This document shows, in pieces, positions 53,289 through 64,000 of a stretch of DNA of 64,000 bases. Position 1 is the stretch's first letter; every line of letters starts with the position of its first letter. The notes under the pieces were generated by a model that was not told where the DNA came from, ran no database searches, and saw only the letters and a list, made by a program, of their open reading frames with translations. The DNA lies in the NCBI RefSeq assembly GCF_000499845.2, contig NC_023757.2, forward strand, positions 7,164,118 through 7,228,117. Reading direction: 5' to 3'. The stretch is from Phaseolus vulgaris. Lineage: Eukaryota; Streptophyta; Magnoliopsida; Fabales; Fabaceae. The position numbers and the translations under genes were made by a program.

Positions 53289-55343
53289 CTATTTTTTATC
53301 AGCTTTATTCCATTCTCTCCAGTCTTTGTCAACATTATTTTGTGCCCACGTGATAGCAGCACGTGCAGCTATTGGGCCACCAGGAAATCCTTGTTCGTTG
53401 AGGGTATCAGCCATGTCAACAAAAGGAAGGACCAAGAGTGTACCAGGACCTCCATACTCGGAGTGTAAGAAAGTGCTAAAAATCTACTTCATTAAAGCAG
53501 GGTTAGAGTGGATACAGATATTTCATTAGTCAACTCAGCTCAAAATAGGAATGGTGCACATAGACAATCCATATAGAATAAACTGCCTAAATAAATCAAA
53601 CATTGAACAGAACACTGTATGAAAACAAAAGATAGCAGACTCTAGTTAGCATTTGTAATGCTGCACAAAACTATTAGCTGAACGACATTCAAGCAATATG
53701 AAAGACAAATTCTGAAATATGGAAATATTGACAAAGTAAACAAAGAAAGCCACTTCTTCCCCTCTTATCTTTTCCTGGTTGTTTAAAAGTCCTTACATTG
53801 TCAACTCCCTAGTTTCATAAACTAATACAGGAGTTTAACTCGGATTATAAAATTTCATAATCTGATAATAACAATAGATGAACCCAGCGCAAGCTGCAAG
53901 TAAACCAAACTAGAACACAACCAATCTTGTTCTATACAGCTTTGAGAGATTTTTTTTGTAAGAAAAAACTATCACAGGTTTCTCTCTTAACATAGTTATC
54001 AATTTCAGATACCAAAGCATAGAAGCCAGACTCAAAAAAAACACATAGCAGAATAGACTGCTTATCTGAATTTTTATATGCAAGTTAAATAATTTTTACC
54101 ACAGGCATGTAAATGTTCAAAAGCCAAATTACTCAAAATTCATGATACATTCATGATTAACACTAATAGGCCACGGGTTTTAAGCAAAAGCTACAAGAAA
54201 TGACACCAAAAGTCATCGAAACAAGCAAATTCAAAAGACATTCATATTTCAAAATACAAGACATCATAAATATTCAATAAAAAGTAAGAGTGGGTGCTGC
54301 AGAGTAAAGAACAGGAGGGGTTGAGGGTTTAGATGTGTAGGAAAGTACATCGAATGAAGAATTTTCTAAATTCGGAGATCTCAATGAAGCTGTCATTGAG
54401 GGCAAAATGAGTTTTAGGAAAGCCTCACTCTAGATCTGTCATGGTATGATTGCTATTTGAAAATGCACCACTAAGAAGACCTTACTTCACATGCTGAGGG
54501 CAACCTAAGGTAATAATTCTCATCACTTCTCGGTGACCAAGAACAGAGAAACCAAAAATTAAACCAGTAAACATCTGTACAGGATCATTCATCACTTCTC
54601 CAATAAAGGTGCACAATATTGCATGCAAGGTGACAATAAATGCTTTTAACGATTCTTCATTATGCTGAGAAATCATACTACTATAACCAACTAATCAGCA
54701 ATCATATTCCCACTCCCAACTTCATAATAGTTATTATAGGTTCTTTCCCACATGAAAAAAAAAAAAAAAACTACATAACTCAACTCAACAAAGAATAAAG
54801 AAAACCATGAGTACAACCAAATTAAATAAAGAAAAAAGGGGTAGTAGGGGAGATGAAGCAGGAAACCAACGAACCTCAGTGCAAATTCCTACAACTTCCT
54901 CAACGGATTCTCCATATATATCCTTATCTGTAAGCTTTTGGAGAAGGTGGCTTTTGAATTTTCCTGTCTCCTGAAAAACACAAACAAAAATAGAAAGAAG
55001 TTGGAAAATGAAGTTAATTTATGGGTTAACAAAAAGAGAGAAGAGAAGCCAAAAATGGAAGAAGACAACTCACGGCATCTGCAAATTCGGGAATTGGGTC
55101 AGGGAATTTGTACTCAGCAGCTCTCACAATAAGCCTTTTGGTGGATGAAAATGGTAAAGCTGGGAACTTTCTTCTTCCTTTGACAGCAGGAAATGAGAAG
55201 CGGCGCTGTTTAAATGTGGCAGAGGTTGAGATTGAGCGGCGTTGCGAGTAGCAGAAGGGAGTGGAGGAAGGAAGCAAAGAAGAACGGGTTGAAGAAGAAG
55301 AAGAAGAAACAGAGAAGGGTAGAAGAGAAGCAGAAGAACTCAT
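53289..55343 (-). CDS. conserved plant protein of unknown function, probably plastid-targeted (three exons, 186 aa)
   Basis: Exons on the minus strand: 55343-55074, 54970-54875, 53483-53289 (561 nt with stop, all GT-AG, phase 0). Residues 1-74 are very Ser-rich with Arg/Lys, almost no acidic residues, and end near RLIVRAAEYKF; this is a textbook plastid transit peptide. The mature part of about 110 residues starts AAEYKFPDPIPEFADAETGK. It has an amphipathic stretch (SHLLQKLTDKDIYGESVEEV), a Gly-rich loop (EYGGPGTLLVLPFVDMADTL) and ends in a charged helix (NNVDKDWREWNKADKK). I recognise the pattern as a conserved green-plant protein but cannot name a function. No membrane segment. Intron 2 is 1.4 kb without evident transposon coding. 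Confidence 0.85.
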
Positions 55344-55407
55344 TCTGCAAAACCGTCTCCTTCTTCGTTATCTCTTCGCTACTTACTTCCCTCTGCTTAG
55401 TCCTGTT

Positions 55408-55424
55408 CCTAAGCTTATATATTG
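55408..55424 (-). promoter_or_regulatory. TATA-like box of the plastid-protein gene
   Basis: The minus strand reads ATATATAAGC about 70 bases upstream of the start codon. Good position and sequence for a plant TATA box; not otherwise tested. Confidence 0.5.
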
Positions 55425-55499
55425 TCAATTTTTTAATATTTTTAAATAATGTATAAATCTTTTCAATGATATACATAATAGTAAAAGATTAACTAATTA

Positions 55500-56300
55500 T
55501 TGTTATTTAGGGATGAAAAAGTGTGTGGGCCGTGGGTCGTCGTTGAGAAAAATGGAATTGACTATTTCAACTCGTTGATCTGTTTAAATTCGTTTAAATC
55601 CGTCTTGTATAACTCATAGTTCGCACAGGTTAAATGTAAGATAGGGCGAGTTGACTTGCATGATCAGTATAACTTAAAAATGTAAAAAATTTTGTTTCAA
55701 AAAATTATTAAATAGTAAAATGTGATAATTTTTTTCATATGATAATAATAAAAATTTATTATGGAAGTAGGCTAGAGATTATATCCACAGGTGTAAAGAG
55801 TCTAAATAAAAATTAGATAAACATTTAATCTGTTAAATAAAAAAGAAAATTGTTTTGTGAAAGTGAAAATTATCAGAAAGGACAAGGATTAGTGTATTAA
55901 TAGACTCATTCCTAAGTCATTATTGGTCATTTTATCATCCCATATTTTCTTAATGCAATCTCATATTTCATATTTCACATTTCAAAATTTTTAATAACAT
56001 CTTACTATATGAGAATAAAATTATGAAACCATTTGTCTAATAAATCTAAATAAATAAAAAATTAAATTTATTCAAAAATTCTATTTAAAAATTGTTTTTT
56101 ATTAATTTTTAAAAAAAGTATTTCTTATGCGGATTGACACGCTAGCCCGCGGCTCAACCCAAATGTCTGACGGGCTAGAAAAATCAACTCGCATATTCTA
56201 CGTATGACAGGTCAACTCAACCCACATTTTATGAACTAAGTGCAGGACAGACATATGTGAGACAGGTCAACCCGCATTGTCATTGTATTGTTATTATCAT
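55500..56300. repeat. possible hAT-like non-autonomous element
   Basis: Left-end sequence (GTGTGGGCCGTGGGTCGTCG) and scattered GGTTGACC/GGGTTGA motifs, including AGCCCGCGGCTCAACCC near 56142, occur in both orientations across AT-rich DNA. GC-rich ends of this style are common in plant hAT elements. Termini and an 8-bp target duplication were not found. Confidence 0.35.
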
Positions 56301-58298
56301 CATAATAATTAAGTATTATTACATTTAAAATAAAATATTTCATAAGATGTGAAGCAGATATTCCGTATTTATATTAAATATATAATTAATAACTTCATAA
56401 CTAATTATGATTTTTTAATTTATTTCTAAAGTTATTAAATAAATACATATACAAATTATCTTATCCGTTATTAACATAATCAAAGAACATTAGAAATTTC
56501 ACATAAGAAAACTTGAGACTGTGCATAATCAGAGTTTTCCGGTTTTCAAGCTCTAAAAGATAATTTTTTATATGTTTTGAAAGCTTATGAATTCTAGTTT
56601 TAAAATAAATATTTACTTTTGAAAAACTTCATACCAAATTTGAAACAAAGAAAATCTAAGTTACTTCATTTGAAGTTTTCAATATAAAAGTATGAACTTC
56701 CAAAGGTCATAGCTTCTGCATTTAATTTTTTTTTTCTGAAATCCTCTTTTGAATGATTTAAAGCCTAAACTAAAGTGTTTTAACTCTACTTCTAAACAAA
56801 ATTAGTATTATATCATATGGATGAAAAAATTAAGCCTAACACAGATCAACTTCATTTGTACTTTTTCAAATTACATACTCTACAAGAAACATTAATTTAA
56901 AATGTCAAATAAAATTAAAAAATTGTACATCATACGCAGTTGAAAATGTTATTAAATATAGTTTGTAAATGCTAAATTAGTTTTGAAAAAAGTTTTACCA
57001 GTTGATAAAAAAAAATCAATAAGTTTGTGTTACTTTCTTCAGTATTTTTAAAATAGAGGTTTAAAATTAGAAAACTTATAACTTATTCCTTTGGAAAACT
57101 TTTTAAATGATTCTAAATTCTCAATTGAATATTTTCATGATATGGGAACTGTAAAACATAAAGAGAAAAGTACATAAACAAAACAAAGATCGTTTATAAT
57201 TTTTCAGCTTATAGGCCCAGAAAGAAAAAATAAATATTTGAGATATAAAATTAAATCTAAATGTTATAAATTATACATAGTTGAAATTATTATTCTATAT
57301 AGTTTCGAAATATGAAATTAGATTTTTAAAATTCATTACAAATTGATATAGTTAAAAAATTTAAGCTACGCTACTTCTGAACATTTTAATCCAAGAGTAC
57401 CAACTTCCAAGGTTCATATCTCCTTTATTTTAAAACTATTTTAGTAACTCCAAAATCTATGTTGAATAACTTTGAGTCTAGTTTCTAAAAAAACGAATTT
57501 TGATAAATTTCATTAAATTAAACTTTAATTATTTTTTGTTCAGAATTTGGGTACACTGATTTTTGGATTTACGTTTTTAATTTTTTTTAAAGTAGAAAAT
57601 AAACCCATAAAATTGTATAAATATTTTGACAAAGCATCTCTTCGATTTATGAAAATTTCCAAATGAAAATAGTAAAAATGTGATCTTGGTTAGTCACAAA
57701 CAATTAAAAAGTTACCAACATATCCAGAATTTGATATAGATTAAATATATATAAAAGATAAAGAAGTTGTAGTAAAAAATAAAGCATGAAAAAGTATTGC
57801 AGACGATTTCAAGGAGAAGGAAATGTCCAATAGACTCTTCGTAGGAACCAATGGTGTGTTTGAGAAATAGGGTAAGTGAGAATTTTGTATAGAAGATTTA
57901 TTTGTAGGAAAAAGAGAAATAGACTTCTCAATCTTTTATTTTACTCTAATAAATGTTTGTGTAACATCTAATTTATTTCATGGAAAGTCTCTTTTCACTC
58001 GTATTTTTGAATTTTTTTTTAGTGTTGACACTTAATGTCTTAACTTTTGGTATTTGGTTTTAGTGATGGGTATTTGTAAAAGGTTTTTTAACGCTGAAGT
58101 CAATATTTTGTATTCAGTATACTTTTACAATGATTTAGCACTCAACCCATTAGACTAAATATTGTAATGACTAGATTAGACGATCACTACAATTTTTGTA
58201 TTTTTAGCAAGATTATTTATTAGTTTTGGTTTTTTGATTTGCCCTCTTTTCATTCTCCACTTGCAATCACTTTAGATAGCTTTTTAAATATGTCTTTT
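56301..58298. other. AT-rich intergenic DNA
   Basis: No coding region, RNA gene or defined element identified. Confidence 0.5.
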
Positions 58299-58314
58299 GA
58301 TACTTGAATCGATT
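58299..58314. repeat. 16-bp target-site duplication, left
   Basis: GATACTTGAATCGATT, repeated exactly at 59568-59583. Exact duplication on both sides of a poly(A)-ended insertion is the mark of LINE retrotransposition. Confidence 0.92.
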
Positions 58315-59567
58315 TTTTATTTTTATTTTTTTATCAACAATAACAAATATATAAAAGCGAACCACTTAAGGGGTGGAACAACTCATTTACAAGGGATACA
58401 AATCCACCGTCTACCAGGACCCCCCCAACCAATCAAGCACAAGCGCAGACCACTCAAAGGCCCTATCATACCTTAAGAAATCAAACTCATACATATCAGG
58501 GGTTCCAAACACCAACTGAAAAAGGAGATTGAAGCAGCATGAGATTCGCAGAAATCCAAGACCAGACCTTTACTTGCATCAAAGTACAAACTTCCGACGC
58601 GTCGACCACCCCCTATTGAAGATAACCAAATTTCTGTGAATCCAGATTTCCCCCACTACCCCAACCCAAATTTTATTCCAAACTTCATTAATCAAAGCGG
58701 GGGACGTGTTCATCTTGAACTGTGCAAAGTTTAACATAAGGTCATTGTGAGAAACGAACGACACACCCAGCCACTTATAGCAGAAGCCCTATACCCGCCA
58801 AGCAAAGTTGCATTCGAAAAACAAGTGACGGTATGACTCTTCCTCCTTTCCACACAAACAACACAAGGAACTTTCCACCAGCACCCCTCGTCTTTCCAAG
58901 TTGACCCTGGTGGCAATCTTGTTCTGCAACACCCTCCAAGCCGTAAGTAAAGCTGAAGGAACCGCTTTACAATTCCATAGCTTTCTAAAAATCGGAGAAG
59001 GGTTTGTCACGTTAACCCTCCTCACCAAAGAGTACGCAGAGTTAACAGAGAACTTCTGATCACCCTCTCCTTTCCACACCCACCTATCCGCCTCTCCCAA
59101 ACTCATCCTCGTCTCAAGTAAAGCCTGGCTCAACTGATCCACCATAGGCATCTCCCAATCAAAGAAAGACCTGCGCCAGTCTACATGCCACACCCACACA
59201 CCATCAGACTAGGACCCAAGCTCAGCCACCCTAGCATTTTTGACCGTACAAATAGAAAACAGTCTCAAAAGTGCTCTCTTCAGTGCACCACCATAAAGCC
59301 ATCTATCCTCCCAAAAAGAAATGTCCTTCCCGTCACCAACTTTTCACTTGAACCCATCTTCAAAACTTTCGCCCCATCCCTCCGAGGCTCAAACCTCTTT
59401 CAAGTCTTTCCACTAAAGAGAACACCTACTACTTCTATCTTCTCCTCTCAAACTTCTCCAACCACCATATTTAGAGGCGATGATCTCCTTCCAAAGATCG
59501 CCCTTATCCGAACCCAACCTCCAAATCCATTTTCCTAACAGAGCCAGATTAAGGTATGATAGGGCCA
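58315..59567 (-). mobile_element. 5'-truncated LINE (L1-type) insertion
   Basis: The 1253-bp insert lies between perfect 16-bp duplications. Its 3' end on the minus strand is an A-rich tail (T-rich at 58315-58340 on the plus strand). It carries only the C-terminal part of ORF2 and no promoter, as is usual for target-primed reverse transcription that stopped early. GC content is distinctly higher than the flanks, in line with a recent arrival. Confidence 0.93.
58579..59560 (-). pseudogene. LINE ORF2 C-terminus with zf-RVT domain
   Basis: Minus-strand frames show [17 protein letters not shown], then DGKDISFWEDRWLYGG. The longest open stretch (59199-58789) has WVWHVDWRRSFFDWE, FSVNSAYSLVRRVNV and the zinc-binding region (SSLCCLCGKEEESYRHLFFE), then after a frame change EIWIHRNLVIFNRGW. 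Several stops and frame changes separate them. The reverse transcriptase catalytic core is absent through truncation, so no active enzyme is made. Confidence 0.85.
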
Positions 59568-59583
59568 GATACTTGAATCGATT
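59568..59583. repeat. 16-bp target-site duplication, right
   Basis: GATACTTGAATCGATT, identical to 58299-58314. Confidence 0.92.
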
Positions 59584-60950
59584 AATTTTGGATTCTACAA
59601 TATCTTCATCTTTTCTTATTGTGACAGGTGCTCAAAACAGAAAACTTGAATTTGTTTTCAATTTGTTTTGTTTCAAATCTCTTTAAGAAACTAATTTGAA
59701 TGTATTTGTAATATGGGTTAGTAAAACAAATTAAAACATAATAAGAAAATCTTTTTGTTCCAGATAATACGTTATACTAAAAACATTCTACTTTAGATTT
59801 TCAATTATTCAATTATTCAATGTGTTTATGTTTAAAAAAATTAGAAATATTTGCAATATATTGCCATTGATAAAATCTCTTTAATCAAGATAATTTTAAA
59901 CAATATATTTTTATTTCTTAAAAGACACATTAATATCTTTTGTTCCACAAAATTTGCATATAAAATATTTTTGTTTTCATATATTATATTACTTTGATTA
60001 AAGGTGTGTTTAGCAAATATGTGTATTATAAAGATTTTGTTTCTCCTAATTAATTGTTTTAAACAAAATATGTTAGGCATTCAATTTGTTCATCAAACCA
60101 TTTGTCATGAACAATCTATTAGACCGTCTCTTGTGAACACATGTTGTATATGTTTAGAAAGTACTGTAGTTGTACAAAATATTGTTAGAACATTCAAGAA
60201 ACAAATCAACCATTCAATTTGTTTTTGTTGTAATCAAAACATAAACTTCACATATGATTAAAACATAAATTTCATATACAATCTTCTAGTCATTAGATCG
60301 TCTAATGTGATATAGATCGCCCATAATCTCAACAGACTATTTAGGAACTTAACAAACCATCTAAACAGATCGTCCAATGTCTCAACAAATCACAACAAAA
60401 TTCGAACAAGCTTTTTAGTATGAATTTTCGTCTTAATTAATATTGCAGTTATTTTGTTCCAAATAATATATAATCTTTGATCAACACCAGAAATTTGGTT
60501 GTTGGAATTTGAAGTGGAAGGTACAAACTAAACAATTGCTTTTAAAGTCTGAATTAAAGTTTTTAATTTATTATAATTCATTCATTTATATACTTTTTAT
60601 AATAAATTAAAATAATTTGTTTGTTTCCGTATCGCACTATAGATAAAGTGAACAAAACTTCAAATACTGAATTTTTTGGAAGAACCCACCACATCAAGAT
60701 GAAATCAAGCATAATTGATGAATGAGTATATTTTATTTTGAAATTATTTTTTATTTTATTTTGTAATTTAATGTTTAATGAACTTTGTATTTGAATTTGG
60801 TTTAACTTATGAAATCCTTAAAATGTATTTAAAATATATTAAAACTATTTTTAATTATATTTTTGAAAAGTGCAGGTAGAGCTGTAGAACCGGCGATGGG
60901 TTATGTAGGAGGAGTGGAGTCTTATTAAAATTAAAAAATTGAATGAGCTT
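59584..60950. other. AT-rich intergenic DNA
   Basis: No supported gene. Around 60280-60400, short AGATCGTC(T/C)AATG-like words recur, without a definable repeat unit. Confidence 0.5.
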
Positions 60951-60959
60951 TAAGATGAT

Positions 60960-61494
60960 GGCAGTTTCCTCCTACACCCGAACAATGTTGTGCAAAGACA
61001 AAACCATTTCCATGTGAAAATTGTACATTTATTTTTTTACATTTTGGATTATGAAATCCGATAAATTTTTGTATTGGCGCTTTCGGTAAAATTTTGGATT
61101 GGCGCGTCCAGTAACATCGCAGATTGGATTGGTGCTTCCGGTAGTACATGAATGACAATGTTAATCCAAAAAAAATTAAAAATGTAGAACATCCATTAAT
61201 AAAAAACCATTCCGCCAATCCATAATTCAAAATATGCATTTCAGATTTAGAAATCCATAATTGAAAAAAACCATTCTAGATCCACCAATCATAATAAAAA
61301 TTAGGCTACCTGATTCAACAATCCGAAAATCAACAATTTATGTAACATTGCTTTCTAAACACCCCCTCATCCAAAAAGCAACATAATTCACTTTCAAATT
61401 GATGAATCCATAACTCACTCTCAAATCCCAATTCAAATAAAAGGTAAAGGTTAGTTTAAGATTTAAAAATTGTGGGGTGCAGGAAGAAACTACC
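60960..61494. mobile_element. MULE-type MITE, copy C, with perfect 9-bp target duplication
   Basis: The 535-bp element is flanked by TAAGATGAT at 60951-60959 and 61495-61503. The left end GGCAGTTTCCTCCTACACCC and the inverted right end GGTAGTTTCTTCCTGCACCC form the TIR, matching copies A and B. The interior repeats a GGATT(A/G)G/GCGCTTCCGGTA motif. No coding capacity. Confidence 0.85.
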
Positions 61495-61503
61495 TAAGAT
61501 GAT

Positions 61504-62421
61504 AGTTTAAAGGAAGGGACTCAATCACAAATCCAGCTCTTTGTGTACCTGTGAAATAAGTTTATTTAGATAAAAAAAAATATAGAATTAATTATAGTTT
61601 GGACTAAAACTTATTTAGTCATTTATCTTTTAAATTTAGTTAATTTAAATCTTTTAAAATAGTAACTATTTTCGATTTGGAGATGAGATTTTAAATTCTT
61701 TTTTAACTTATCCAAGATGTGAAATTTATCATAATAAATTCATTCACATGAAAATTATTAAACCAATTGATTTTGAACCAAAAACATGATAAAATTTTCG
61801 TGGAAACAAAATTCCACAAACTGTTGTAAAAGAATCTAAAATTAAACTTCACTCCTTTTTTCGATAGAATCACTTTTCATAATATTTATAACTATTTTTT
61901 TATTAAAAAATAATTGAATTTCATAATTTTCATGTAAACAAATGTAAAGATAAATGTTTCAATCATCCAAAAAAGTGTTCACAATCTAAAATATATGATT
62001 TAACCTGCCTCAAACTCTGTTCAAAGTAAGGTATTAAATAAAAATTAAACATGGTCATAATAGCCAATCATGCGAACAATCGGTCATACACTTAGCCAAT
62101 CTTCTTCAAACTCCAAATGCAACCTAAAAGTTGTGCATGTTATACAATTCATTCAAGGGAGAAACACATTTTCTTGGATGTGAATATAATCTTCGTTCAA
62201 TTTAAAGGGCCACCATTTAAGAAACACAGACAAAATTAAGATTTAAGATTAAACTAGTATCTTGAAAATTTTCCAAGCTTCATAACAACTACTTAAGCAT
62301 CCACAAGCTGAAGAAAGTTGATGCTACAATATGTATTCAAGGTCACAAGCATCTGTTTTCTGAATCAGATAACACAGCACAATAAACTGTTAAAGGCTAT
62401 AGAATAAACAGTACAGTGTGA
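61504..62421. other. 3' flank of SF3B5
   Basis: AT-rich sequence; the part next to 62422 should be the SF3B5 3' UTR. Nothing else recognised. Confidence 0.5.
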
Positions 62422-64000
62422 TTAATCCTCTTCTTTTTCCGGAGGCAAACCACAAGGCAGGAGCATTTTCTGCACAAAAGATAGAGTTTGTTATGAATAG
62501 CTGATGACTGACAAGTTGTAAGCAACAATACTAAAAGAAGGTTAAGAAGACAAAGAAAAATTCAGAGAAGGGTCGTGCTATAACTACTCTTCAGATAATT
62601 CTAAATTGTACTTCTTGCTAATTCCTTTCAGAATTAAGTTCCTTGGTAAGTTGCTAATAAAATGTTATCAATTTTTTTCTTAAACCAAAAATGGCCCCTT
62701 GGTAAGTTGCTTTTGAGAAGATGAGCATGTCTTTCCTAAAATATAATTCATCTTAATTTAGATTTTATATGAGAGATAAAGTGATTATACTGTAATCTAA
62801 TGATGGCTAACGAACTTGCATGACCTATTTATGCATATGCAGAGACCCAGTGTCCTATGTTTTGAACATTGGTTGTGTTGGGTTGTCTGGGCATGCTCCA
62901 TAACTCTTAAACACCAAAACTACTCATCCCTCCCTACACTTTCCTTTCAACAAGTTCAACAGAAAAGCATTACAAGTAACAGGTGATTTTCGTTTCTTTT
63001 CACCTTTGTCTCAAAAGCACACAGACAACCTGTTTGGTGGAAATATATTGTTGTAAATCGATATCACAAAAGTCTCGTAACCCTCCGAATCTTGGAGGAG
63101 CTACCTTTAGATGCACTCCACTTTTCTCTCCACAACCGCTCAGCCAGGAGATGTGGTTCAGCTCAACCAGGTTTTGGGGTTCCTCCTCCATCTATAAATA
63201 AGTGTTTCTGCAGTGCTCGTAGAACACACATCTCTCACAGCTTCTTCACTCTTTTTCACCTCTTCATTCTTTCTCCTTTTCTAATATTTCCTTCACTCTT
63301 TTTCACCTCTTCATTCTTTCTCTTTTTCTAATATTTCCTTCACTCTTGTTCACCTTTTCATTCTTTCTCTTTCTAATATTTCTCGTGTCCTAAGTTCTTT
63401 TACTCTTAGGAATTTAAGAGTTCTTACTAGTTCTGAGATCCTCGGTATTATCCGAAAAGTTCTTATTGTATCCTGAAGAACTTGTGCAATATACTACAGA
63501 TAAGTTCTTACAGACACCTCAAGAAATCAATCTTATCCGTGCTTTGCCAGCCTTATTTATTACATATATTTCACTACAAAGAAAAGCACTCGTGTGTATG
63601 TTATTGGGCAAAACTAGTAACTGTTCCCACTTCTTGTGGATGAACTCTCCAAATACAGTAGAACACCGAAAAAAAAGTGCATTGCTAGCATTTATCCTTT
63701 ATTAAGATGACAGTGAAACAAAGTAGTGGATATAGATAGAAAGAAAACCTGCATAAAGTTATAGCGTTCCCTTCCAATAGATTCATTTTCAGCAATACCA
63801 ACGTAAGCCAGTAAAGGGTAGTGGCCAATATATGATGCATAGCTATCACGTTGAATGTTCACTGCCCACTCACTGCACACCCATAAAACCAAGAAAAACA
63901 AACAAAAATTATTGAAAACAAAAAATCAAAAATTGAGAATGAATTTTGGGGAAAAGAGTGAGAGCGAAACTGACAATCTGTTCAAATCGGCATGACCAGT
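62422..64000 (-). CDS. SF3B5: splicing factor 3B subunit 5 (SF3b10), partial (5' end outside window)
   Basis: Exons on the minus strand: 64000-63975, 63872-63749, 62469-62422, all GT-AG and in frame. The visible 65 residues begin TGHADLNRFEWAVNIQRDSY, continue SYIGHYPLLAYVGIAENES and end LLPCGLPPEKEED. This matches the tiny (about 86-aa) SF3b subunit conserved from yeast to human, where the corresponding region has TGHAD, W-x-x-N, RDSY, GH and AIAENES. The missing N-terminus is about 20 residues. The protein is part of the SF3b complex of U2 snRNP in the nucleus and helps stabilise branch-site recognition. The last intron (1279 bp) contains repeat sequence. Confidence 0.93.
62874..63540 (+). 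repeat. LTR-like sequence in the last SF3B5 intron (approximate limits)
   Basis: Begins near TGTTGGGTTGTCTGGGCATG, has a TATA box (CTATAAATAAG, about 63191-63201), then a CT-rich leader and a GAGATCCTCGGTATTATCCG segment like the R-U5 part of plant copia LTRs. No coding region or primer site follows, and no target duplication was found, so a solo LTR is inferred only. It is antisense to the host gene. Confidence 0.4.
63244..63382. repeat. 47-bp tandem repeat, three units
   Basis: CTTCACTCTTTTTCACCTCT starts at 63244, 63291 and (one base different) 63338, each unit ending CTAATATTTC. It lies within the LTR-like sequence, downstream of its TATA box. Confidence 0.9.

Noticed and set aside
54482..54676. 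64-codon open frame inside intron 2 of the plastid-protein gene
   Set aside because: Exons 2 and 3 join in frame without it (acceptor at 53484, phase 0), and it resembles no domain.
53476..54874. Possible 8-nt microexon between exons 2 and 3 of the plastid-protein gene
   Set aside because: It was needed only if exon 3 began at 53475; the upstream AG places the start at 53483, restoring the conserved IFSTFLHSEY stretch with no microexon.
59185..59538. 117-codon plus-strand frame
   Set aside because: It is the antisense shadow of LINE ORF2, whose minus-strand reading has clear zf-RVT motifs.

Overview
The window is nuclear DNA of a dicot plant. Its genes are broken by GT-AG introns, the DNA between them is very AT-rich, and plant LTR elements, LINEs and MULE-type elements are abundant. 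The closest family comparisons point to a legume of the Vigna/Phaseolus type, but that assignment is inference; the plant assignment is firm. Nothing bacterial (operons, Shine-Dalgarno sites, CRISPR) was seen.

Four host genes can be reconstructed exon by exon. (1) A D1-type cyclin on the minus strand (13614-17007, six exons, 348 aa, LxCxE motif). (2) An RNase H1 on the plus strand (44773-51617, nine exons, 360 aa) with an N-terminal hybrid-binding domain and all four catalytic acidic residues. (3) A small protein of unknown function with a plastid-type leader on the minus strand (53289-55343, three exons, 186 aa). (4) The 3' part of the SF3b subunit SF3B5/SF3b10 on the minus strand, running off the right edge (62422-64000). 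They serve separate housekeeping roles (G1/S control, RNA:DNA hybrid removal, probable plastid function, pre-mRNA splicing), with no sign of functional clustering.

Most of the rest is transposon-derived. From left to right: the 5' part of a Ty3/gypsy element on the minus strand (gag, primer-binding site and a 1434-bp LTR, 1-2903); MITE-like elements (4950-6965); gene-poor AT-rich DNA up to the cyclin; a LINE zinc-finger remnant and a GC-richer island (19121-19830); degenerate repeats (20030-21960); two MITEs of one family (24977-25954); decayed Athila-like RT/RNase H (plus) and integrase (minus) pieces (29350-31120); a tandem repeat (32550-32836) directly followed by a complete, very young LTR element (32844-40280).

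The young element is the most striking feature. It has two 1201-bp LTRs with one difference noticed between them, a 5-bp AACCC target duplication, a tRNA-Asp primer site, and one 964-codon gag-protease ORF with no reverse transcriptase or integrase. It must be mobilised in trans. To its right lie a broken MULE transposase (41144-43175), the RNase H1 gene with a five-unit promoter repeat and transposon debris in its introns, a 5'-truncated LINE with a 16-bp target duplication (58315-59567), and a MULE-derived MITE with a perfect 9-bp target duplication (60960-61494).
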